From positions 1 to 20,435 of IMG/VR virus record IMGVR_UViG_3300040801_002714: a stretch of DNA of 20,435 nt. One strand, 5' to 3'. The notes below the pieces were generated by a model that saw only the letters and a list, made by a program, of their open reading frames with translations, did not search any database and was not told the origin of the DNA. The number at the start of each line of letters is the position of its first letter. Positions within the stretch are counted from its first letter, which is position 1. The position numbers were made by a program, and so were the translations under genes. Origin of the DNA: a virus. Below, in pieces: positions 5,765-11,520 of the stretch.

Positions 5765-6034
5765 TTATTTTCCTGTCTTAAGCCTTCTTAGTATTTTGTA
5801 TTCTTTCCAGACTTTTTCTAGATCTGGGTGCTCTTTCCACAATTCTTTTTCTTCGGATTCGAACTGAATACGGTGTAGATCATCGAGCTCTTCGTATTCG
5901 TCTATCCATGCTTGCCATCTGTTTCCTTTACGTTTATACATAACTGATGCGACAGGATCGTAAATTATTTCCCCTTCCTCCATGTCGCTTGTATTGAACA
6001 AACGTTTTCTTCTCTTGTACAGATCGTTAGACAT
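5765..6034 (-). CDS. hypothetical protein, 89 aa, charged and helical
   Basis: The family is not recognised. The protein is small and highly charged, with a basic start (YKRRKRLF), a short hydrophobic strand region (IIYDPVASVMYKRKGNRWQAW, about residues 23-43) and an acidic then basic helix at the end (EKELWKEHPDLEKVWKEYK). The ATG at 6032-6034 is six bases after the nuclease gene's stop. Tight spacing on both sides suggests shared transcription from P5. Possibly an accessory to replication by position only. Confidence 0.7.
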   Translation of the reverse strand: MSNDLYKRRKRLFNTSDMEEGEIIYDPVASVMYKRKGNRWQAWIDEYEELDDLHRIQFESEEKELWKEHPDLEKVWKEYKILRRLKTGK

Positions 6035-6040
6035 ACAGTT

Positions 6041-7033
6041 CTAGCAGTATTTGGCATTCAGCATCTTACTAAATGCTTGAGAGTTATCACTGAGTCTTTT
6101 TAGATCCCACAAGCCACAAAACTTCATGAAGTGTATGCCTACATTGCCGATTGCTTCTGCGTCGGCTGCGGCAGCAATTGTGTGAGCACATGCAATCTTG
6201 ATTTCGTCTGGCTGTGCACGTAGATCAATGAGGTGTCGATTTCTTTCGTAGTCTTCTTTAACTATGTGCTCGACATCTTCGTGGTCAGTCCAGCGCTGCA
6301 ACATAAAGTTATTCCAGGCAAAGCCCTTTGCATGACGATCCTCGAATGCTTCTCTAATGCCTACTTTCTTGCTGCTGCCTTTTTCTCTAGCACCAGGGAA
6401 TGCACTAAACACATTGTCGCTCTTGTCGCCTCGAATACATTTGAGAAACAAGTGATACTCTGGATCGAGCGGCATCTTTTGCTCACCTGTTTTCTTGTCA
6501 ATCACAGGATTGCCGTTGTCGTCGTAGTATCCATCTAAGCGTATGTTAACTTTGTCGATGCCGTTATAGATAGAACAATTAGGTGCAAGTAACTGCACAA
6601 AGTCGGAATCAGAACTAAGGATAACATGTTCGTCGTGTGGGTGACTGTCTACCCAAAACGCAATAAGATCATCTGCTTCTGCATCGGAACATTTAAGAAC
6701 AGATACATTAGTCTTGGTGTCAACGAATTCGCAAAACTCGTTGAATGCATCCATCATGATTTGATCGTTCTCGGCTTCGATTTCTGTACGTGCCATGCGA
6801 TCAGCTTTGCGATTTAGTTTGTACTTTGGATAAACGTCCTTTCTCCAGCTTCGACCGTCCAAGCAGAACACGACATGATCTGCGTCAAAGTCTCTCCAAG
6901 CCTTCAACATGCTGTTGAAGATAATATGGAACCCCATGCCTATCATGTTGTCTAGTCCCGAACTAGGACTAACCACGTGTGAGGCCCGGAAGAACATATT
7001 CATTCCGTCTACAATAAGATATTTTTTAGCCAT
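6041..7033 (-). CDS. rnh: RNase H / FEN-type 5'-3' exonuclease (T4 Rnh-like)
   Basis: The 330-residue protein shows the metal-binding motif series of the T4 RNase H/T5 exonuclease/FEN-1 family. These are VDGMN (Asp9), FCLDGRSWRKDVYPKYKLNR (Asp59 and the arginine/lysine clamp), SDAEADDLIA (117-125), SSDSDF (Asp142, Asp144) and RGDKSDN (201-207) before the helix-hairpin-helix region. Length is close to T4 RNase H (305 aa). In T4 the enzyme removes RNA primers and flaps from lagging-strand fragments, working with gp32 and the clamp, for which a gp45-like gene is present at 19664-20404. The start at 7031-7033 is secure because the conserved first strand begins at once. It lies six bases from the -10 box of P5, so the message may be leaderless. 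Confidence 0.9.
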   Translation of the reverse strand: MAKKYLIVDGMNMFFRASHVVSPSSGLDNMIGMGFHIIFNSMLKAWRDFDADHVVFCLDGRSWRKDVYPKYKLNRKADRMARTEIEAENDQIMMDAFNEFCEFVDTKTNVSVLKCSDAEADDLIAFWVDSHPHDEHVILSSDSDFVQLLAPNCSIYNGIDKVNIRLDGYYDDNGNPVIDKKTGEQKMPLDPEYHLFLKCIRGDKSDNVFSAFPGAREKGSSKKVGIREAFEDRHAKGFAWNNFMLQRWTDHEDVEHIVKEDYERNRHLIDLRAQPDEIKIACAHTIAAAADAEAIGNVGIHFMKFCGLWDLKRLSDNSQAFSKMLNAKYC

Positions 7034-7039
7034 AGAAGT

Positions 7040-7068
7040 ATTTTACTATCTGTGCGTTAGAAAGTCAA
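7040..7068 (-). promoter_or_regulatory. sigma70-like promoter P5 for the RNase H-like gene
   Basis: Minus strand: TTGACT (7063-7068), 17-base spacer, TAAAAT (7040-7045). The TGA is the stop codon (7065-7067) of the upstream gene. ACTTCT (six bases) is all that separates the -10 box from the ATG at 7033, so transcription should start at the start codon itself. There is no room for a Shine-Dalgarno sequence in that message. Confidence 0.72.
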
Positions 7069-7679
7069 CTAGCTTCCCACTTACCGTCGTCGTCTGTGGC
7101 AGTCTTCTGAATGAACTGATCAGGGACACGTTCATCAAAGTCACCTGTGCCTGTAAACTGCTCCATTGCAATGTTACGACAAAGATCAGCTAGCCACATA
7201 TCAACTACCTGCTCATCTGCAGGAGCATCGTATCCACCTTCACGAAGTTCTTCTACAAACTTATCGTTCCAGTCGAGCTCTAGTTCACCGTGATTGGGTT
7301 TAGAACTATCAGGATTAATGTTGAGTATCTTTACCCACCCTTCGCCTTTTGCAGTTGCGCAGCCCTTTTCGTATTCGTTCTGATCGATCTTGCCTTCTTT
7401 GCGATCTAGCTCAAGCAAAGCAAGGTCTCTTTCTTCGCCTTCTTCTAAATGATTCTCGGCGAATTGCCTTTCATATTCATCTTTAGTAATCTGCTGATGT
7501 TCAAGCTGTGCATCTAAGATCGCCAAGTCACATTCATCTGTGTCCTTGCCGTGCTCAATTTCTGCTAACCGAACAGTGAGATCGTATCCCGATAGTTCGT
7601 ATTCAGCTCTGGCAATCTCTCTTGTTTTGCCTTTTAGGCCCCAGTGGCCTGGGAGCCACCCAAATGGAATTAATGCCAT
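7065..7679 (-). CDS. conserved phage hypothetical protein with SHOCT-like helical repeats, 204 aa
   Basis: The start, MALIPFGWLPGHWGLKGKT, is followed by a helical middle with two similar units, LDAQLEHQQITKDEYERQ (about residues 55-72) and LELDRKEGKIDQNEYEKG (about 89-106). Each has the leucine, short turn and E-Y-E pattern of SHOCT-like helical hairpins. The second half holds LELDWNDKFVEELREGGYD and a helical WLADLCRNIAMEQF. I think related proteins occur in marine T4-like phages, from memory only. The ATG at 7677-7679 has GAGG 6 bases upstream and a late-type box 30 bases upstream. Late expression suggests a structural or assembly role, which is inference. Its stop codon is part of promoter P5. 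Confidence 0.78.
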   Translation of the reverse strand: MALIPFGWLPGHWGLKGKTREIARAEYELSGYDLTVRLAEIEHGKDTDECDLAILDAQLEHQQITKDEYERQFAENHLEEGEERDLALLELDRKEGKIDQNEYEKGCATAKGEGWVKILNINPDSSKPNHGELELDWNDKFVEELREGGYDAPADEQVVDMWLADLCRNIAMEQFTGTGDFDERVPDQFIQKTATDDDGKWEAS

Positions 7680-7709
7680 GTTATCCTCTTATTATAATAA
7701 TTAAAACTG

Positions 7710-7717
7710 TATTTATT
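7710..7717 (-). promoter_or_regulatory. T4-type late promoter box (AATAAATA)
   Basis: The minus strand reads CAATAAATA, and the TAA within it is the stop codon of the upstream gene (7713-7715). The box stands 30 bases before the ATG at 7679, in an AT-rich gap. Twelve bases beside it (7698-7709) recur in inverted orientation at 4059-4070, next to the other intergenic late box. Confidence 0.55.
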
Positions 7718-8126
7718 GATCGAAACTAACAGTTACAGTGCCCTCTTCTGCATACACTGTGCCTTCCGGTGTACAATGGGTTATGCTAATGCCGTGTGCT
7801 AATTTTAATTTTAACAGGGCGCCTTCGTCGAACATCAAGGAGCCCGTTGCATATTCTATCTTAACATATGGAATAACTTCTTGTATTTCTGACAGGCAAT
7901 CTGCAACAGTTATTTCTTTGACTTTGAGCATCCCAAACGGATTTTTAATTACGTCCGGGCGCCAGCTTTCTTTCGGGCCTTGGTCGTATACTGTAAATTT
8001 CGCATAAGCAAGGTGACCTTGCGGCAAACCAAACACTAGTCTGCAATTTAACCACCAGTTATCCCACCAGCCTGTTTCTGTCTGGTGGCTCGATATCCGG
8101 GGTCCTATCCCGGAATCAAAATTCAT
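7713..8126 (-). CDS. hypothetical protein, 137 aa, beta-rich
   Basis: The family is not recognised. The opening SGIGPRISSHQTETGWWDNWW is aromatic and polar; the rest alternates hydrophobic and polar residues in strand-like segments (LAYAKFTVYDQG, VKIEYATGSLMFDE, GTVTVSFDQ). No membrane segment is visible. The open frame can be read back to GTG at 8183, but that would overlap queE by 47 bases. The ATG at 8124-8126, ten bases after the queE stop, is preferred, although no strong ribosome binding site precedes it. It could be a small structural or receptor-related protein, but nothing proves this. Confidence 0.68.
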   Translation of the reverse strand: MNFDSGIGPRISSHQTETGWWDNWWLNCRLVFGLPQGHLAYAKFTVYDQGPKESWRPDVIKNPFGMLKVKEITVADCLSEIQEVIPYVKIEYATGSLMFDEGALLKLKLAHGISITHCTPEGTVYAEEGTVTVSFDQ

Positions 8127-8136
8127 AAACCGAAGG

Positions 8137-9096
8137 TTACGTACCAAGCTTGTTGCCCCAGATGTAACAGTGTAGGCGACCACTCACATTGTAACCTCTT
8201 GCGATTGCCTCTTCTGCCACAGCTTGGGTGTCTTCGCTCTCTTGTGATTCTTTGGTAGCTCCAACAGGCATGATCCACACCGGCCAATGTTCGAGTCCTG
8301 CTTCTCTGAATTCCTTTACAGCTTTTTCAACTTCGTACCAGGTACGATCGTCGTTGTCGACCACAAACTTCAACTGACCATGCGGACAAACTTCAGCATA
8401 CTGTGCTACTACTTCGGGCTTGATTGCGTCGTCCCACTTTTCGCCACTGGATCGCAGCTTCGGACTCACACTCCAGAACCAAAGAGGCGCGCCTCGTTCG
8501 TCGTCGATGTATCCACCGTACATTGAACTCAGCATGAACTCTCTTAGGAAGTCTTGCATGTGATCTTCGATTGGCCGTGTGCCGTTTGTTTCCACAGTGA
8601 CCATGAGCGGCTGGTTTTCGATCTCTTTGAATCGCTCCATAATCAGTCGCATACCTTTTTGACTCATCATGGGCTCACCGCCAGTAAATGCCATGTGTGT
8701 TTCTTGTCCGCTGCCCGGGTGCTTGAACATTCCCTGCGGGTTATAAGGACTCTTCAGTGTGTCGATCAGTGTGTCGACAATCTCGCTGACAGGCTTGCGA
8801 TGTGCAAGGTGCCGGTATTCCTGGCTCCAAGTATACGAACTATCGCACCCGAACTCCCACACAGGCAAGTCTTCCATTGCGATAATGTTCGGATCAATTG
8901 TATTCTCTTCTGCAAACTTCTTGTACGGCAATTTCCAGGTGCTCGGGTCGTCTAAGTTCTCTTGTCCGAAGCCTTTGCATTCTAGGTTGCAACCCCAGAA
9001 GCGAAGCCACAGTGTAGGCACGCCGGTAAATTCTCCCTCGCCTTGAATCGAACGGAAAATCTCGCTGTAACGATATTCTTTTTCTTTATCAGTCAT
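8137..9096 (-). CDS. queE: 7-carboxy-7-deazaguanine synthase (QueE), radical SAM
   Basis: QueE converts 6-carboxytetrahydropterin to 7-carboxy-7-deazaguanine, the precursor of preQ0, for queuosine or for 7-deazaguanine DNA modification. The start YSEIFRSIQGEGEFTGVPTLW followed by LRFWGCNLEC (to residue 40) is characteristic of QueE. FTGGEP (about 144-149) is the radical-SAM glycine motif, and VETNGT and VSPKL follow. Usual QueE proteins have C-x3-C-x2-C for the 4Fe-4S cluster. Here Cys36 and Cys40 are present, but the matching third cysteine appears to be Cys84 in FGCDSSY, after an insertion of about 40 residues. The protein is correspondingly long (319 aa against about 210-250). A DpdA-like enzyme at 18122-19660 would use the pathway's product on phage DNA. 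Confidence 0.9.
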   Translation of the reverse strand: MTDKEKEYRYSEIFRSIQGEGEFTGVPTLWLRFWGCNLECKGFGQENLDDPSTWKLPYKKFAEENTIDPNIIAMEDLPVWEFGCDSSYTWSQEYRHLAHRKPVSEIVDTLIDTLKSPYNPQGMFKHPGSGQETHMAFTGGEPMMSQKGMRLIMERFKEIENQPLMVTVETNGTRPIEDHMQDFLREFMLSSMYGGYIDDERGAPLWFWSVSPKLRSSGEKWDDAIKPEVVAQYAEVCPHGQLKFVVDNDDRTWYEVEKAVKEFREAGLEHWPVWIMPVGATKESQESEDTQAVAEEAIARGYNVSGRLHCYIWGNKLGT

Positions 9097-9105
9097 AATA
9101 GTTCC

Positions 9106-9405
9106 TTAAGAAAACTTGAGCCACTTCGGCTTACTATACACTCGTATGGCCTTGCCCGCTAGTACAGCGACTAAGACATCTTCGCCAGCGTCCTTGGCTA
9201 CTATTTCGGCCTTAAATGGATTACCTTCATCTCTGCTATATATGTCAGGAGTCGGGCCACCTGGGCCCCTCTTTTTGGATTCTGAGCGCCAGTGTTCTGT
9301 GACGTAGTCGTCTGCTGCTTTCTCAGAAAGGTGTATCGAATAGCCGTCTGGTCTTGTTCCCCAGCCCCGTTCGCTCTCTTCCCACTCTTGAACCCAAACA
9401 ATCAA
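9106..9405 (-). CDS. hypothetical protein, 99 aa, TTG start
   Basis: The family is not recognised. The protein starts IVWVQEWEESERGWGTRPDG, then has a helix resembling a substrate- or DNA-binding segment (LSEKAADDYVTEHWRSESKK) and a strand-rich end (EDVLVAVLAGKAIRVYSK). The only start compatible with the frame is TTG at 9403-9405, overlapping the upstream TGA as TTGA, with GGAGA nine bases before it. The gene ends nine bases before queE. Co-transcription with queE and coupled translation are likely. The weak start codon may keep its level low. Confidence 0.7.
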   Translation of the reverse strand: MIVWVQEWEESERGWGTRPDGYSIHLSEKAADDYVTEHWRSESKKRGPGGPTPDIYSRDEGNPFKAEIVAKDAGEDVLVAVLAGKAIRVYSKPKWLKFS

Positions 9406-9605
9406 TGGATAGTTTCTCCGCCGCTGTTTTGATAGACCACAGTGTCATCATAGCGAAAGTACAGTTTCATAATGCCAGGCTTGTCGCCGTACTCTCTTGC
9501 ACTGTGCTCAAGACTGGGTCGCATTGCGTCACCGTGGCCTTCTTTGTACTCGTTCAGCGCTTTGACTGCTCTTTCAATCTCTATTCTGTTTGCTTCGGAA
9601 ATCAT
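9402..9605 (-). CDS. hypothetical protein, 67 aa
   Basis: The family is not recognised. A first helix (EANRIEIERAVKALNEYKEG) leads to a short strand pair (IMKLYFRYDDTVVYQNSGG). The ATG at 9603-9605 is preferred over an upstream GTG at 9626, because a strong GAAGGAAG site lies just before the ATG and the resulting ATGA overlap (9602-9605) matches the habit of neighbouring genes. Small size and the lack of any motif prevent a functional call. Confidence 0.68.
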   Translation of the reverse strand: MISEANRIEIERAVKALNEYKEGHGDAMRPSLEHSAREYGDKPGIMKLYFRYDDTVVYQNSGGETIH

Positions 9606-9823
9606 TCTTCTTCCTTCGGTGCCCACAGTTCTTCTGATGTTCCGTCTGCATACTTCAGCTTCAAAGGAGCTTCGCCTAAGAGGATAGCTTTATCTTCCTT
9701 TGGCAATGCTTTGAATGCCTTGTGGTCGCGTTCGATGTGATCACGCATCTTGTCCCCCATGCCAGGAATGATGCCGTTGAACATATTAACAGCGTCCTGT
9801 ACAGGATCTTTTTTAGAAGGCAT
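9602..9823 (-). CDS. hypothetical protein, 73 aa
   Basis: The family is not recognised. It is a small, charged, mostly helical protein: residues 9-40 hold an amphipathic stretch (VQDAVNMFNGIIPG, then MRDHIERDHKAFKALPKEDK), followed by a short strand-like end (LKLKYADGTSEELWAPKEEE). The ATG at 9821-9823 overlaps the upstream gene by 11 bases, and its stop makes an ATGA junction with the next gene. No membrane segment, zinc site or repeat is visible. Confidence 0.68.
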   Translation of the reverse strand: MPSKKDPVQDAVNMFNGIIPGMGDKMRDHIERDHKAFKALPKEDKAILLGEAPLKLKYADGTSEELWAPKEEE

Positions 9824-10235
9824 CTTCTGCGTCCTCGAGTTCTTCAGGAAATACCACAGAGATATTTACGTACAGTTCTCTGTCGTTGTCTGTGCGTGTA
9901 ACTTCTGCATCTTCCTCGATGATGAACTTACGAACGATTTGGTTCTCGTCGATAAGTCGACCCCAGACTCGACCCTGGCTGAATGTTTCTTTCAGCAGTT
10001 CGTATGCACGTTCGCGACTGGTGTCAGTTCGAGGCATAACACCACTCAGTCCAGCAATGAAAAAGTTTTGATCCAGGTGCTTGACATGCAGCGACAGTGT
10101 GTGGTCTTCCAACTGAGCAACAAGGTTGCTGCGGTTCAATGCCTTGAGGCCACGCAGTTCGCCGCTCATTTGCTTTACCAGCATGTCAGGGTGGCGATCG
10201 TACTTGAACTCAACGCCTGGGGTTTGATCGGTCAT
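9813..10235 (-). CDS. hypothetical protein, 140 aa
   Basis: The family is not recognised. The protein reads as a soluble alpha/beta domain: HPDMLVKQMSGELRGLKALN (helical), LEDHTLSLHVKHLDQNFFIAG (strands), a helix around RERAYELLKETF, and a final strand ELYVNISVVFPEELED, then an acidic end. The start is taken as ATG at 10233-10235, which overlaps the upstream stop as ATGA with GGAG 6 bases before it. A GTG at 10247 would add four residues. No catalytic motif is obvious. Its place in the middle of a long overlapping operon says only that it is expressed with its neighbours. Confidence 0.72.
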   Translation of the reverse strand: MTDQTPGVEFKYDRHPDMLVKQMSGELRGLKALNRSNLVAQLEDHTLSLHVKHLDQNFFIAGLSGVMPRTDTSRERAYELLKETFSQGRVWGRLIDENQIVRKFIIEEDAEVTRTDNDRELYVNISVVFPEELEDAEDAF

Positions 10236-10699
10236 TTCCATCTCCACTTGGAACCAGATAATTCGTGTACTACTTTAACGGAGTCACGAATGTAAGTCAA
10301 GTCCTGGACGGAGAGCGTTTTTCCTTCTTCTAAGTGCTGCATAATCTCTTCGAACGCTTGATCTCTGCCCTTGGAGAATATTTCTTGACGCACATCGTCT
10401 GTGACTCCATGTGCTTCAACCGCAGCATATCTAAGCATGGTTGCAAACGAAGATGCAGCATCGTTTACATCAACATCGTCTCCCCAGGTCACTACGCCTT
10501 TGCTGTCCATTTCGACAAGAGTGTTATCGTCTTTGTCGTAGATAGTCAGTAGTGTATCTGAGCCAGGAGCAGAAAATTTTATTCTCGTATTCGAGATACT
10601 CGAACTTGCAATACTTTGATTGACATATGCCCTTGTGGCAACATTGCTCGAAAGTCCGGGATTTCCAAGGGTGTTATACGGGCTTGTTGTATTTGACAT
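10232..10699 (-). CDS. hypothetical protein, 155 aa, possibly structural
   Basis: The N-terminal third is rich in Ser, Thr, Asn and Gly (NTTSPYNTLGNPGLSSNVAT, then YVNQSIASSS), a composition often seen in tail or fibre-related phage proteins. Strand-like repeats follow (TLLTIYDKDDNTLVEMDSKG, VVTWGDDVD), and then a helical end (FEEIMQHLEEGKTLSVQDL). No recognised domain is visible. Overlaps of 26 and 4 bases with the flanking genes show that it is part of the long operon. A structural role is a guess based on composition alone. Confidence 0.7.
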   Translation of the reverse strand: MSNTTSPYNTLGNPGLSSNVATRAYVNQSIASSSISNTRIKFSAPGSDTLLTIYDKDDNTLVEMDSKGVVTWGDDVDVNDAASSFATMLRYAAVEAHGVTDDVRQEIFSKGRDQAFEEIMQHLEEGKTLSVQDLTYIRDSVKVVHELSGSKWRWK

Positions 10700-11051
10700 C
10701 TCGGTAGTTCCCCTGCTCTGGTATCACATGTCTTACTCCACCTGTGGGATCTTCCATATCTCCGGATGATCTTGGAATAAGATGAACATGTGGCCAAGGC
10801 ACAGTCTGCCCTGCCGCCTCGCCCTGATTGATGCCGACATTAAACGCTTCGATCTTGCCTAGCGATCTCATGTTGTTACCGTGTCGGTATGCTGCACCAA
10901 GAGCTCTTGCAATAGAATGAGCACTGTCGTGTCTCGGAACAAACAATAGGTGACCTTCGGTTACAGGGTACGCATCTTCGTACACCAAGTAGTCTTCCCA
11001 CTCGCTGACTAGATTTGTCCAAGGACCGATCTTTTTATCATACTCTGCCAT
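10674..11051 (-). CDS. HIT-family nucleotide hydrolase/transferase-like protein
   Basis: HIT proteins bind nucleotides and hydrolyse or transfer NMP groups (for example diadenosine polyphosphates, AMP-lysine or FHIT substrates). The family's GHLLFVPRH segment is at about residues 33-41, and GQTVPWPHVHLIPR at 81-94 is the histidine-triad region. Compared with FHIT (GQTVKHVHVHVLPR), the second and third histidines, including the catalytic one, are kept (His88, His90), while the first is Trp86. A family-like C-terminal GGVRHVIPEQGNY supports the call. The length (125 aa) is typical. The gene overlaps the phosphoribosyltransferase gene upstream by 14 bases, which would suit a nucleotide-handling pair. 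Confidence 0.85.
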   Translation of the reverse strand: MAEYDKKIGPWTNLVSEWEDYLVYEDAYPVTEGHLLFVPRHDSAHSIARALGAAYRHGNNMRSLGKIEAFNVGINQGEAAGQTVPWPHVHLIPRSSGDMEDPTGGVRHVIPEQGNYRDVKYNKPV

Positions 11052-11520
11052 TTAAATTCTCCCAGGGATAAACAACCCAATTATCATTATGTATGTTACA
11101 GGCAACATAATCTGCTGCCCATGCAGATGTGTATCTTTCGTGCAAGCAAGCAACATGAACGTTGTCTTGAAAGTTTGATTTCGGTGGAACTGCTGTTGAC
11201 CAATCCGCGAATATATCGTTTATGGTTTTGCCTGTGTCTAGGATATCATCGACAATTAATATCTTTTGTCCGTCTTGTGCGAGTTCTGGTAACCAACTGT
11301 TGTGTTCGTTTCCTATTTGTTCGTTGTAGTCTCTAGTAGCCCAGCCTACACACTGAACAGGACAACCGAGTATATGGCTCAACATGATGCCCGGCACGGC
11401 ACCGCCTCTTACCAAAGGCACAATTATATCTGGCTTGTAGTTGTCCGCTCGCATCTTTTCTACTAAGATTTCAACTAAAGAACAAACATCGTCAAAATTT
11501 AACACAGTTTTATTTGTCAT
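11038..11520 (-). CDS. phosphoribosyltransferase (purine PRTase-like)
   Basis: The type I PRTase fingerprint is complete: ILIVDDILDTGKT at residues 87-99 is the PRPP-binding loop, preceded by a VPLVRGG strand-turn (35-40) that binds pyrophosphate. The C-terminal hood ends VVYPWE, as in Gpt and hypoxanthine-guanine enzymes. Such enzymes salvage purine bases using PRPP to make nucleotides; the precise base cannot be read. The length of 160 residues fits Gpt-like proteins. The start ATG (11518-11520) is preferred over an upstream TTG at 11544, as GGAG lies 8 bases before it and its overlap with the glycosyltransferase gene is short (11 bases). A nucleotide-supply role in infection is inferred. 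Confidence 0.85.
   Translation of the reverse strand: MTNKTVLNFDDVCSLVEILVEKMRADNYKPDIIVPLVRGGAVPGIMLSHILGCPVQCVGWATRDYNEQIGNEHNSWLPELAQDGQKILIVDDILDTGKTINDIFADWSTAVPPKSNFQDNVHVACLHERYTSAWAADYVACNIHNDNWVVYPWENLNGRV

Noticed and set aside
9201-9401. Minus-strand frame of 66 codons within the 99-aa gene
   Set aside because: Contained in another gene, no start signal; the alternative frame has overlaps that match the operon pattern.
9750-10295. Plus-strand open frame of 181 codons, and other plus-strand frames such as 656-988, 8554-8955 and 16116-16619
   Set aside because: They lie opposite well-supported minus-strand genes, have unnatural cysteine- and serine-rich composition and no consistent ribosome binding sites. 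They are mirror frames of coding DNA.
10579-10797. Minus-strand frame of 72 codons across the HIT/155-aa junction
   Set aside because: Covered by two better genes and basic/serine-rich like a shadow frame.
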